Below, piece by piece: positions 1-5,932 of a DNA stretch of 6,058 bases. The notes beneath the pieces were generated by a model. That model did not search any database, was not told where the DNA came from, and saw only the letters and a program-made list of their open reading frames with translations. A program made the position numbers and the translations under genes. Each line of letters begins with the position of its first letter. Position 1 is the stretch's first letter. The DNA is from an uncultured Eubacteriales bacterium (GTDB lineage: Bacteria > Bacillota > Clostridia > Oscillospirales > Acutalibacteraceae): assembly GCA_934465125.1 (NCBI GenBank), contig CAKSKO010000077.1:1-6058 (forward strand), in the 5' to 3' direction.

Positions 1-1479
1 TTTCAAGCAAAAGACAAGTCTATTTATATTACTTCTTGGCAGCAGGATCAACCAGTTGGAATGGGTGTGCAGGTTGATGAATTTGGCAATCTGGTTATCG
101 CTGCAAAATTAGAGCATGGATTGCGGCAGGGTGCTGGGGTGCAATATTTTGCAGAGGATGGTTCGGTTTTTGTAGAACAGTGGAGAGATGGTCGCAAGAC
201 GGGCAAAGTGACGCAATTTGATCAATTTGGGAACCTGCTATATACCGGAGATCATCAAAAAACCAAAAGAAATGGGTTCGGTGTGTTATATAGACAAGAC
301 GGCAGTATTGTTTATAGCGGTCAGTGGAAGGAGAATCAATATGATGGGGAAGGGACTCTTTTTTTTGAAAATGGACGCAAAGTAAGAGGAACGTTTGTAA
401 AGGGTCAGCTCTGCGGATATGGAACCGAGTTGCGCGAAGACGGATTAAAAGTATATGAAGGATTTTGGCAAAATAATCAATACCACGGTGAGGGACGCCG
501 TTTTTTTGAAAACGGGGAATCCATTCAGGGAACGTTTGCTTATGGAATTCCGGATGGAGTTTTGTCGGGGTTTGACAAGGATGGAGCGCTCATTTACAAG
601 GGCCATTGGGATCACTACGAGTACTCTTCAGAAGGAACTTATTATGAAAATGGCGAAAAAATTTATGAAGGATCGTTTTTACACAGTACCTTTCATGGAT
701 TCGGGAACCAATATAAAAATGGATCCTGTATTTATTCCGGGCAATTTGAGTCTAACGAACGAAAAGGGATTGGTACCAGTTATCTCGACGGCCAAATGGA
801 ATATTTCGGGCAGTGGAATCAAAACCAATACAATGGGTTTGGTGTGCTCTATCAAAATGGGCAACCAAAATATGTTGGCTGTTTTGTAAACGGAAAAAAG
901 CATGGTAGGATTAATGAAATTCAGAACGGTGCCGTCTACCGCGAATGTATTTTTAAAAATGATGTTATGGTGTATCTAAACGAGTATGAGCTACCTGATA
1001 AAAATTTGGTGTATCAGGGAAATGTGCTAAATGAAAAGCCAAATGGGATGGGATGTATGTTCATCCCGTATGGAGAGAAGCTGTATGAAGGGATCTTTTC
1101 TGACGGAAAACTTGTAAAGTCAATGAAGGTGAGTTTGAGAACACTTGATGATTTACCAAGATGCGATGCGTTAGTGGGAACTGATTATGAGCGGTTTCGG
1201 GTTGGTCCTAATTTTGTTGTTGAGCAAAATTTGATTGGAGGCATTTATTCTGGGTTGCTGTTGGGGGAAAAACCGAATGGAAAAGGAACTGTGCTGTATT
1301 CTGATCACCGGTATACTGGAGACTTTGTAAATGGTTCTGCCTTAGGATTTGGTGTAATCTATCAAAACGACGGGACAAAACTAGAAGGAGAGTTTTTGAA
1401 CGAACCAGGTGAGAAGGTTGAAACGCTTACCTTTCTGAATGGAAAGACCTATTATTTTTCTCCCAGAGAAAACTCATAA
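1..1479 (+). CDS. MORN-repeat protein (5'-truncated by window edge)
   Basis: The frame is open from base 1 with no stop. The first ATG inside the window (base 61) has no Shine-Dalgarno sequence before it, and the 20 codons ahead of it read like more repeat, so the true start lies upstream. At least 492 residues are visible, nearly all of them MORN units of about 23 residues with the core Y-x-G-x-(W/F)...G-x-G...(N/D)G. About 16-18 units can be marked, for example starting near Y61, Y85, Y132, Y179, Y202, Y225, Y248, Y271, Y318, Y342, Y396 and Y418 (counting M at base 61 as 1). Units near 292-312 and 345-392 are badly decayed. There is no membrane segment, signal peptide or catalytic domain in the visible part. 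MORN arrays form elongated beta-hairpin rods, usually for protein or lipid contacts; the role here is unknown. An N-terminal domain could exist outside the window. Transcription ends at the stem-loop 36 bases past the stop. Confidence 0.88.
   Translation, partial: FQAKDKSIYITSWQQDQPVGMGVQVDEFGNLVIAAKLEHGLRQGAGVQYFAEDGSVFVEQWRDGRKTGKVTQFDQFGNLLYTGDHQKTKRNGFGVLYRQDGSIVYSGQWKENQYDGEGTLFFENGRKVRGTFVKGQLCGYGTELREDGLKVYEGFWQNNQYHGEGRRFFENGESIQGTFAYGIPDGVLSGFDKDGALIYKGHWDHYEYSSEGTYYENGEKIYEGSFLHSTFHGFGNQYKNGSCIYSGQFESNERKGIGTSYLDGQMEYFGQWNQNQYNGFGVLYQNGQPKYVGCFVNGKKHGRINEIQNGAVYRECIFKNDVMVYLNEYELPDKNLVYQGNVLNEKPNGMGCMFIPYGEKLYEGIFSDGKLVKSMKVSLRTLDDLPRCDALVGTDYERFRVGPNFVVEQNLIGGIYSGLLLGEKPNGKGTVLYSDHRYTGDFVNGSALGFGVIYQNDGTKLEGEFLNEPGEKVETLTFLNGKTYYFSPRENS
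313..594 (+). repeat. Two 141-bp coding super-repeats in the MORN array
   Basis: Two consecutive 47-codon blocks (313-453 and 454-594) begin at Y85 and Y132. A third decayed block begins at Y179 (base 595), exactly 47 residues on. Each block is two MORN units. Both full blocks share NQY-x-GEG, FFENG, then GTF a few residues later and DG near the end. The third keeps only YKG-x-W, a Y, EG and YENG. The DNA is clearly related but not identical, so the duplication is old or has been diverging under protein-level constraint. Confidence 0.6.
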
Positions 1480-1514
1480 GGGACAGATCTGCCAGTTAGA
1501 AGCGTCAGCTTGTT

Positions 1515-1543
1515 AAGGAAACGCATATAGCGTTTCCTTTTTT
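1515..1543 (+). terminator. Rho-independent terminator after the MORN gene
   Basis: A perfect 10-bp stem (AAGGAAACGC paired with GCGTTTCCTT) encloses the 5-base loop ATATA and runs straight into further T residues, giving six T in a row (1538-1543). It lies 36 bases past the MORN stop and 39 bases ahead of the CDF start, so it should separate the two transcription units. Being AAGG-initial on the other side, it is mainly a plus-strand terminator. Confidence 0.88.
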
Positions 1544-1570
1544 ATAGAATAACAGTGGTAGTGAAAGATA

Positions 1571-1580
1571 GAGAGGGGAT
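1571..1580 (+). promoter_or_regulatory. Ribosome binding site that fixes the CDF start
   Basis: GAGAGGGGAT lies just before the ATG at 1582, with the GAGG core 5 bases from the start codon. An in-frame GTG at 1555 would add nine residues (including KDREG) but has no purine-rich sequence before it, only the tail of the terminator. The ATG at 1582 is therefore preferred. Confidence 0.7.
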
Positions 1581-1581
1581 T

Positions 1582-2763
1582 ATGGTGACAGAATTTTTAG
1601 TCAAGCATTTTATTAAAAACAATGAAGAAACAAAAAACCAGCAGGTACGTCAACGATACGGTGTTTTAGGCGGAGTTGTTGGGATTATCTGCAATATTAT
1701 TCTCTTTGTTTTAAAGCTGATAGCCGGCATATTAACAACGTCAGTCGCGATTACTGCGGATGCGTTTAACAATCTGTCTGACGCTGCATCTTCGGTTGTA
1801 ACATTGGTTGGATTTAAGATGGCGGGAAAGCCTGCTGATCGTGAGCATCCGTTTGGACACGGCAGGATTGAATATATTGCAGGGCTGATTGTTTCAATGG
1901 TTATTATTTTAATGGGGATTGAATTTATCAAATCATCTGCCGAGAAAATCATTTTTCCCGAGACTGAGACAATTGGGATGGTATCAATTATCATTTTAGT
2001 ATTTTCCATACTTTTAAAACTTTGGATGAGTTCCTTTCATAAAAAACTGGGCAACATGATTGATTCTGCTACGATGAAAGCAACTGCAATGGATAGCTTG
2101 AGTGATGTGATCGCGACAATTACTGTTTTAGTTGGAATGGTGATCACTTATTTCACCGGCGTCTCGGTTGATGGATACGCTGGAATCATTGTTTCTTTAT
2201 TTATTATCTATACAGGGGTTATGACAGCAAAGGAGACGCTCGATCCGCTCTTGGGACAAGCACCGGATGGTAAGTTGGTGAACGCAATAGAGAAAAAAGT
2301 GTTGTCTTACGAAGGAATTGTGGGAGTCCATGATTTGATTATACACAATTACGGTCCCGGACGGGTGATGGTTACTCTTCATGCAGAGGTTCCTTGTGAT
2401 GCCAATATTCTGGTGATGCACGATACGATTGATCTGGCTGAAAGAGAATTAAAGAAAACATTCGGCTGTGAAGTGACCATTCATATGGATCCAATTGCAA
2501 CAGATGATGAATTAGTTTCAAAGATTTATCAAAAGGTGGTTTTGTTTATTGAGGAAATTGATCAACGTTTGACGGTCCACGATTTCCGAATGGTAGCGGG
2601 GCCGACTCATACCAATCTGATCTTTGATGTTGTTGTTCCGTTTGGATTTCATTTAGACGATGAGCAATTGCAAAGAAAAATCGATCAACAGGCAAAACAG
2701 TTAGATGAAACGTTTGAAACAGTAGTCAATATAGATAAAAAATTTTCATCGATTGATCAGTGA
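1582..2763 (+). CDS. Cation diffusion facilitator (CDF) family metal exporter
   Basis: This 393-residue protein is a CDF family member: an inner-membrane exporter of divalent cations in exchange for protons. Hydrophobic helices lie near 28-52, 58-79, 98-117, 130-149, 168-192 and 196-214. Family landmarks compared with E. coli YiiP from memory: the DREHPFGHG loop (86-94) supplies the second-site D86, H89 and H93. The cytoplasmic domain keeps H250 (VHDL), H267, H280, H301 and D303, matching the third, dimer-interface site. The transport site reads N63-xxx-D67 in helix 2 and D171-xxx-D175 in helix 5, where zinc transporters have D/H-xxx-D and H-xxx-D. Loss of His and gain of Asn/Asp resembles bacterial manganese exporters such as pneumococcal MntE, so Mn2+ is a reasonable guess but not shown. 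After D303 there are about 90 more residues that look like a second copy of the cytoplasmic domain. The gene stands alone between two terminators; no convincing promoter or metal riboswitch is visible upstream. Confidence 0.92.
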   Translation: MVTEFLVKHFIKNNEETKNQQVRQRYGVLGGVVGIICNIILFVLKLIAGILTTSVAITADAFNNLSDAASSVVTLVGFKMAGKPADREHPFGHGRIEYIAGLIVSMVIILMGIEFIKSSAEKIIFPETETIGMVSIIILVFSILLKLWMSSFHKKLGNMIDSATMKATAMDSLSDVIATITVLVGMVITYFTGVSVDGYAGIIVSLFIIYTGVMTAKETLDPLLGQAPDGKLVNAIEKKVLSYEGIVGVHDLIIHNYGPGRVMVTLHAEVPCDANILVMHDTIDLAERELKKTFGCEVTIHMDPIATDDELVSKIYQKVVLFIEEIDQRLTVHDFRMVAGPTHTNLIFDVVVPFGFHLDDEQLQRKIDQQAKQLDETFETVVNIDKKFSSIDQ

Positions 2764-2802
2764 AAAGGGCTTGAGTGAATTTTATTTCACTCAAGCCCTT
2801 TT
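2763..2802. terminator. Shared bidirectional terminator between convergent genes
   Basis: A perfect 17-bp inverted repeat (AAAAGGGCTTGAGTGAA at 2763-2779, its complement at 2786-2802) has a 6-base loop TTTTAT. The A-run at the base of one arm becomes the T-run of the other, so the stem should work from both strands. It fills the whole 39-base gap: the left arm begins on the last base of the CDF stop TGA and the right arm abuts the S1 stop TAG at 2803. Confidence 0.92.
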
Positions 2803-3723
2803 CTAAAAGGTGGTTTCAATGGTTTTATCCGCATCTTCGGGGGAATAAACAAATCGATCAATATGACTTCCCTCATAGAAATAGTTTGGAGGAGAAGGTC
2901 TATAATCGTAATCGAATGTGTCGATGATAATTAATTTGACCTTCATTCTTCCTGGAATAATATTTTTTATGTAAACACTTGCCTGCTGTCCGGGTCGTAC
3001 ACCTTCTTTTGATTCTGCCAATCCCGCTAAGTTAGGAGACAGCTCTACAAAAACACCGTAATCCTCAACGGAGCGTACGATCCCCGCAACAGTTTCCCCA
3101 ACAGAAAATAGGCTTGCATTTTCTGCCCAAGTTCCCAGCAGTTCTTTATGTGTTAAGTTTACTCTGCCGTTTTCTATCGATTTCACAATCACACGGATAT
3201 CCATGCCAACGCAAAAACGTTCCCGCGGGTGATCGATGCGTGAAACAGAAATCGTATCAATCGGTAAGAAAGAGACAATTCCGCATCCGATGTCGGCAAA
3301 AGCTCCGAATGATTCTAACTGTGTTACCTTTGCGCTGATGATATCTCCTGGGCAAAGCTTAGAAATATACTGGTCCATACAGATTTCTTGCGCAGCACGC
3401 CGCGATAAAATTGCCATTGTGTGACCGTTTTCATCTTTTCTAAAACCGGTTACAATAAAACAAACCGGCCGATTCACTCTAGAAATTACTGCGATATCCC
3501 GAACAGTTCCCTCTTTGATGCCGATTGCGCCCTCTTCTCTCGGAATAATTCCCTTCATACATCCGCAGTCTACGATTAAATTGTGTTCACCATCGCAAAC
3601 GGTAGCGCGTCCTTCTAAGATTTTCCCGTCGTGACAGGCGTCTGTCAGACAGGAAGAGGAAGATAAAGAATTTCTATTTTCTATTGTGTCGATGAGCCAT
3701 CCCTCTGGATAAAATTCTATCAT
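2803..3723 (-). CDS. Protein with three S1 RNA-binding domains (ribosomal protein S1-like)
   Basis: This 306-residue protein is built of OB-fold S1 domains, which bind single-stranded RNA. After a short N-terminal segment (FYPEGWLID), a divergent S1 copy covers about 31-112. A canonical copy follows at about 124-193 (GDII-x-AKV, ESFGAFADIG, final VNLTHKELLG), and a third at about 206-267 (VGETVAGIV, EDYGVFVELSPNLAGL, KVKLIII). An acidic, aromatic tail (268-306) ends the protein. The spacing and the FGAF and YGVF strands are typical of S1. It resembles a stand-alone S1-like family of clostridia and Oscillospirales often labelled 30S ribosomal protein S1; that likeness is from memory. True S1 has four to six domains, so a general translation or RNA-handling accessory role is the safer reading. 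The start chosen is the ATG at 3723, seven bases after GGGAGG; a GTG at 3750 and an ATG at 3729 overlap or crowd that site. It has its own promoter and no operon partner in the window. Confidence 0.85.
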   Translation of the reverse strand: MIEFYPEGWLIDTIENRNSLSSSSCLTDACHDGKILEGRATVCDGEHNLIVDCGCMKGIIPREEGAIGIKEGTVRDIAVISRVNRPVCFIVTGFRKDENGHTMAILSRRAAQEICMDQYISKLCPGDIISAKVTQLESFGAFADIGCGIVSFLPIDTISVSRIDHPRERFCVGMDIRVIVKSIENGRVNLTHKELLGTWAENASLFSVGETVAGIVRSVEDYGVFVELSPNLAGLAESKEGVRPGQQASVYIKNIIPGRMKVKLIIIDTFDYDYRPSPPNYFYEGSHIDRFVYSPEDADKTIETTF

Positions 3724-3730
3724 TTTCATA

Positions 3731-3736
3731 CCTCCC
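3731..3736 (-). promoter_or_regulatory. Ribosome binding site of the S1 gene
   Basis: On the minus strand GGGAGG precedes ATG-AAA-ATG. The second ATG (3723) sits seven bases away, which is ideal, while the first (3729) is only one base away. This selects the 306-residue form. Confidence 0.75.
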
Positions 3737-3777
3737 GTTATCGTGTACACAGTATCTATATGCAGTTCGCTTGTAGA

Positions 3778-3807
3778 ATTATACTAGATTGGACATTTCT
3801 TTGTTAG
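3778..3807 (-). promoter_or_regulatory. Candidate sigma-70-type promoter of the S1 gene
   Basis: Read on the minus strand, a perfect TATAAT (3778-3783) lies 18 bp downstream of CTAACA (3802-3807, four of six matches to TTGACA). Transcription would start near 3771, giving a leader of roughly 48 bases before the ATG at 3723. The leader contains the 8-base palindrome GTGTACAC (3743-3750), probably of no significance. Confidence 0.55.
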
Positions 3808-3910
3808 AAAGATTTCAGTATCGTTTTGGAATCAAAAAGGCAGTAGATATCGTTGTTAAAAAATCAGCCTTTGTCATTATTTTGGTAGAGAAATAAGAAT
3901 AAAATGAAAT

Positions 3911-3939
3911 GAGACTTGCATTCATATAGTATGTATAAT
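3911..3939 (+). promoter_or_regulatory. Candidate promoter of the cyclophilin gene
   Basis: A perfect TATAAT (3934-3939) lies 17 bp after GAGACT (3911-3916), which matches TTGACA at only three positions. An overlapping alternative pairs TTGCAT (3917-3922) with TAAAAT (3940-3945, after 17 bp). A further TTGTCA at 3871-3876 has only a poor -10 partner (TAAGAA). The -10 is believable; the exact -35 is not settled. The leader would be about 40 bases, and AAGGA (3971-3975) sits 10 bases before the ATG. Confidence 0.45.
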
Positions 3940-3985
3940 AAAATATAGACAATATATAAGTACAAAGAGAAAGGAATATAAAATC

Positions 3986-4780
3986 ATGCAAAAAGTGTTA
4001 GGAGTGATACTTATGGCAGCTATGTTATTTTCGATGAGTGGATGTTCATCAGAAGAACAGAATACATCTTCTGTGACCGGGTATGAGGATCCAAATCACA
4101 GTGTTGGATACCAACTTGAAAAACCACAAGAAGGAGAAGAGATCGCTGTGATGACAACGAATATGGGAACCTTTAAAATGAGATTTTTCCCGGACGCGGC
4201 GCCAAAAACAGTTGAAAATTTCAAAACCCACGCAAAAGACGGCTATTATAATGGTTTGACGTTTCATCGAGTGATTGAAGACTTTATGATCCAAGGTGGA
4301 GATCCGAATGGAAACGGAACAGGTGGAGAGAGCATTTGGGGAGAAGCATTTGAGGATGAATTCAGTGATAAGCTATTTAATATCCGAGGGGCTGTAGCAA
4401 TGGCCAATAGCGGAAGAAATACAAATGGCAGCCAGTTTTTCATCAACCAAGCTAGACCGGAGGCTTTTAGCGGATGGAATTATTTTGATCAAGCATATGA
4501 AGTTTATGAATCAAATCCGGAAGGATTTGCGAGCAGATACGGTTCTACTCTTGATATGTCTAAGGTGACGGATGAAATGAAGGCTTTATATGAACAAAAC
4601 GGAGGAAATCCGAATCTCGATGGGGCATACAGTACAGGAAATCAGGGCCATACCGTTTTTGCTCAAGTTTTCGAAGGAATAGAAGTTGTAGATCAGATTG
4701 CGGCAGTAGATGTGGATGCAAACGATCGACCGCTGACCCCTGTGACAATTGATAAAATTACGATTGTAGCATATCAATAA
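3986..4780 (+). CDS. Lipoprotein cyclophilin-type peptidyl-prolyl cis-trans isomerase
   Basis: This 264-residue enzyme speeds the cis-trans turning of X-Pro bonds and so helps exported proteins fold. The N terminus is a lipoprotein signal: a hydrophobic stretch (4-16) and lipobox SMSGC, with lipidation expected at C20, then a Ser/Glu-rich linker to about 50. It should therefore sit on the outer face of the cell membrane. The cyclophilin fold spans about 51-263. Active-site residues by comparison with human CypA are R95 and F100 and Q103 (FHRVIEDFMIQGGD), A140-N141, Q150 and F152 (NGSQFFI), and H222 (GHTVF). Between FFI and H222 there is a segment about 55 residues longer than in the short bacterial or human enzymes (roughly 163-217), a form I recall from other Firmicutes. 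The CypA tryptophan W121 has no counterpart, so weak cyclosporin binding is expected. The ATG at 3986 is supported by the signal peptide beginning there. Two small membrane proteins follow, possibly in one transcript. Confidence 0.93.
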   Translation: MQKVLGVILMAAMLFSMSGCSSEEQNTSSVTGYEDPNHSVGYQLEKPQEGEEIAVMTTNMGTFKMRFFPDAAPKTVENFKTHAKDGYYNGLTFHRVIEDFMIQGGDPNGNGTGGESIWGEAFEDEFSDKLFNIRGAVAMANSGRNTNGSQFFINQARPEAFSGWNYFDQAYEVYESNPEGFASRYGSTLDMSKVTDEMKALYEQNGGNPNLDGAYSTGNQGHTVFAQVFEGIEVVDQIAAVDVDANDRPLTPVTIDKITIVAYQ

Positions 4781-4793
4781 ACATCAACTGGAT

Positions 4794-4840
4794 AGATTCT
4801 GTTTCGGTGAGACTGAAGGTTTGTAATCTAAGATCTTTTT
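4794..4840 (+). terminator. Weak stem-loop after the cyclophilin gene, possibly an attenuator
   Basis: An inner 6-bp hairpin (TTCGGT, loop GAG, ACTGAA, with one G-T pair) lies within an outer AGATT/AATCT pairing, followed by AAGATC and five T residues (4836-4840). The stem is short and interrupted, so it would at most reduce transcription into the next gene. Confidence 0.25.
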
Positions 4841-4849
4841 AAATGTTCG

Positions 4850-4855
4850 AAGGTG
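4850..4855 (+). promoter_or_regulatory. Ribosome binding site favouring a GTG start
   Basis: AAGGTG lies eight bases before the GTG at 4864. An ATG at 4843, in the same frame, has only T-rich sequence before it and would place this site inside the coding region. Confidence 0.5.
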
Positions 4856-4863
4856 TTTTTATC

Positions 4864-5217
4864 GTGAATGATCAGTGCAATTCGACCAATATTAAATTAC
4901 TTTCGGTATTATCTTATGTTGGCCCTTTATTTTTGACGGCAAGATTTTCGGTTGAGTATAAAGAACCACATGTAAAATTTCATGTGAAGCAAGGAGGAAT
5001 TCTTTTTTGTTTTGTTGTTCTTTGTTACTTGTTGACGTTTTTTCTTTCGATGGCACTTTCTGCTCTTCCAGCCGTAGAGGAGATCGTCTCTTTATTACTT
5101 TTGGTAGGAACAACAGTAGCCTGGGTGATCTTAACAGTGATGGGGATCTCAGGAGCACTCAAGGGGCAGCAAAGGTTGCTACCGATAATTGGAACAATCG
5201 ATAAGCGCATAAAATAA
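4864..5217 (+). CDS. Small membrane protein, DUF4870-like (first of two paralogs)
   Basis: This 117-residue protein has three probable membrane helices, near 12-28, 44-66 and 76-97, and a short basic tail. The pattern SYVG...(K)FHVKQG at 17-44 and KGQQ-x-LPIIG at 100-110 is typical of small uncharacterised membrane proteins of the DUF4870 / Tic20-like type; I assign this by pattern, not by search. No enzymatic residues are evident and the function is unknown. The next gene encodes a clear relative: both have SYVG, FHV-x-QG, KG-x-Q and LPIIG in the same order. The GTG start gives MNDQ; an ATG 21 bases earlier would add seven residues but lacks a binding site. The gap to the cyclophilin is 83 bases with only a weak stem-loop, so co-transcription is possible. 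Confidence 0.75.
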   Translation: MNDQCNSTNIKLLSVLSYVGPLFLTARFSVEYKEPHVKFHVKQGGILFCFVVLCYLLTFFLSMALSALPAVEEIVSLLLLVGTTVAWVILTVMGISGALKGQQRLLPIIGTIDKRIK

Positions 5218-5242
5218 AAGAAATTAGGTGCTTTTTTATTTT
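5211..5242 (+). terminator. AT-only inverted repeat between the paralogs
   Basis: AAAATAAAAG, overlapping the stop of the first paralog, can pair with CTTTTTTATTTT (5231-5242) across about 10 bases, allowing for two unpaired T residues. Followed by more A/T, it has the outline of a terminator, but a stem with a single G-C pair is unstable. It may only mark an AT-rich junction. Confidence 0.2.
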
Positions 5243-5252
5243 AATACAGGCG

Positions 5253-5257
5253 AGGAG
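5253..5257 (+). promoter_or_regulatory. Ribosome binding site of the second paralog
   Basis: AGGAG lies 10 bases before the ATG at 5268. A GTG at 5259 in the same frame is only one base from it and can be discarded. Confidence 0.65.
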
Positions 5258-5267
5258 AGTGTATTGT

Positions 5268-5870
5268 ATGAGTGAAAATAATAAGCCTCAGATGCCGAAG
5301 GAGACTTCAGAAGTAATCGAGCGGGCAACAGAAAAAACACAACCGGAGCAACCTCAAGTTAGTCCTAATCAACAGAGAGTTACTTCTGCAATTCCATTAG
5401 CTTCGAACCCGTCTTATCGGCAAAGATCTGCTCAAGCACCGAGTGGGCCAAATACCGATTCAAATCAAACATCTTACCAGCAGCAGTATCAGATGCCGCC
5501 TTATGGAAACCAACCGTATCCAGCGCAGTATACAAAAGAAGACAATACAAAATTTTTCTCGATTATTTCTTATGTTGGAATCCTTTGGCTAGTAGGCCTT
5601 CTTGTTGACAAAGACAATCCGGTTGTACGGTTTCATGTAAATCAAGGGATCATTTTCAGTATTTTTGCTGCAGTAGCTTATCTTTTCATTCAGATTATCA
5701 GTATCATTTTGTTTGCAATCGCTCATGTTTTCGCAATTATTACATCTTTATTCTGGTTAATCTACGGAGCACTTTTTATTGCTTTCTTAATTATTGGGAT
5801 TTTAAATGCGTCAAAGGGTGAACAAAAGCCATTGCCGATAATTGGTTCATTGTTTAATATTTTGAAATAA
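5268..5870 (+). CDS. Membrane protein, DUF4870-like, with Q/P/Y-rich N-terminal tail (second paralog)
   Basis: This 200-residue protein has two parts. Residues 1 to about 90 are low-complexity and polar: first charged and Gln/Pro-rich (PEQPQ), then Gln/Tyr/Pro-rich (YQQQYQMPPYGNQPYP, 70-85). No Cys is present and disorder is expected. Residues 93-200 are the membrane domain shared with the preceding gene: SYVG (101-104), RFHVNQG (121-127), KGEQ (183-186) and PLPIIG (188-193). Probable helices lie near 96-113, 127-151 and 156-180. Such Pro/Gln/Tyr-rich tails ahead of small membrane domains are common in Firmicutes and may bind partners at the inner membrane face; the role here is unknown. No signal peptidase site is seen. 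The gap to the first paralog is 50 bases. A strong hairpin begins on the base after the stop, so this is probably the last gene of the unit. Confidence 0.78.
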   Translation: MSENNKPQMPKETSEVIERATEKTQPEQPQVSPNQQRVTSAIPLASNPSYRQRSAQAPSGPNTDSNQTSYQQQYQMPPYGNQPYPAQYTKEDNTKFFSIISYVGILWLVGLLVDKDNPVVRFHVNQGIIFSIFAAVAYLFIQIISIILFAIAHVFAIITSLFWLIYGALFIAFLIIGILNASKGEQKPLPIIGSLFNILK

Positions 5871-5898
5871 AAAAGATTGCGTACTCACGCAATCTTTT
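5871..5898 (+). terminator. Rho-independent terminator after the membrane-protein pair
   Basis: A perfect 12-bp stem (AAAAGATTGCGT with ACGCAATCTTTT) closes on the 4-base loop ACTC. Its 3' arm ends in TTTT, and its 5' arm starts directly after the stop codon and is preceded by A residues. The T-run is short, but the stem is strong, and no other terminator candidate separates this unit from the flavoprotein gene. Confidence 0.82.
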
Positions 5899-5920
5899 GT
5901 CTATAAAGAAAACAGATGAT

Positions 5921-5932
5921 CGTTTTAAAACG
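5921..5932 (+). promoter_or_regulatory. 12-base perfect palindrome ahead of the flavoprotein gene
   Basis: CGTTTTAAAACG lies between the terminator and the binding site AGGAG (5936-5940). It could be an operator or chance in AT-rich DNA. A weak TATAAA (5902-5907) lies upstream but has no good -35 partner outside the terminator stem. Confidence 0.25.

Noticed and set aside
61..63. ATG at 61 as the start of the MORN gene
   Set aside because: There is no binding site before it, the frame is open to base 1, and the upstream codons continue the repeat-like sequence.
313..735. CRISPR or non-coding tandem repeat
   Set aside because: The periodicity follows codons and is conserved at the protein level. 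There are no identical short repeats separated by unique spacers.
455..889. A 144-codon open frame inside the MORN gene
   Set aside because: It lies wholly inside the MORN coding region in another frame. Its product is Lys/Arg/Met-rich with no domain, as expected from a shifted repeat array, and it has no separate context.
1480..1581. Possible promoter or riboswitch before the CDF gene
   Set aside because: TAGAAT at 1545-1550 has no -35 at a workable distance. The only strong structure is the terminator of the previous gene, and the leader is too short for a known manganese riboswitch.
1650..2009. A 119-codon minus-strand frame opposite the CDF gene
   Set aside because: It is antisense to a strongly supported CDF sequence, with Ile/Thr/Pro-rich content typical of a reversed membrane-protein gene.
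3724..3985. A hidden small gene or RNA in the divergent region
   Set aside because: The stretch is AT-rich, with no open frame backed by a binding site and no strong hairpin. Promoters for the two flanking genes explain it.
4892..5158. An 88-codon minus-strand frame opposite the first membrane paralog
   Set aside because: The product is Leu/Arg/Ser/Lys-rich and low in order, and the plus-strand frame is backed by a paralog next door.
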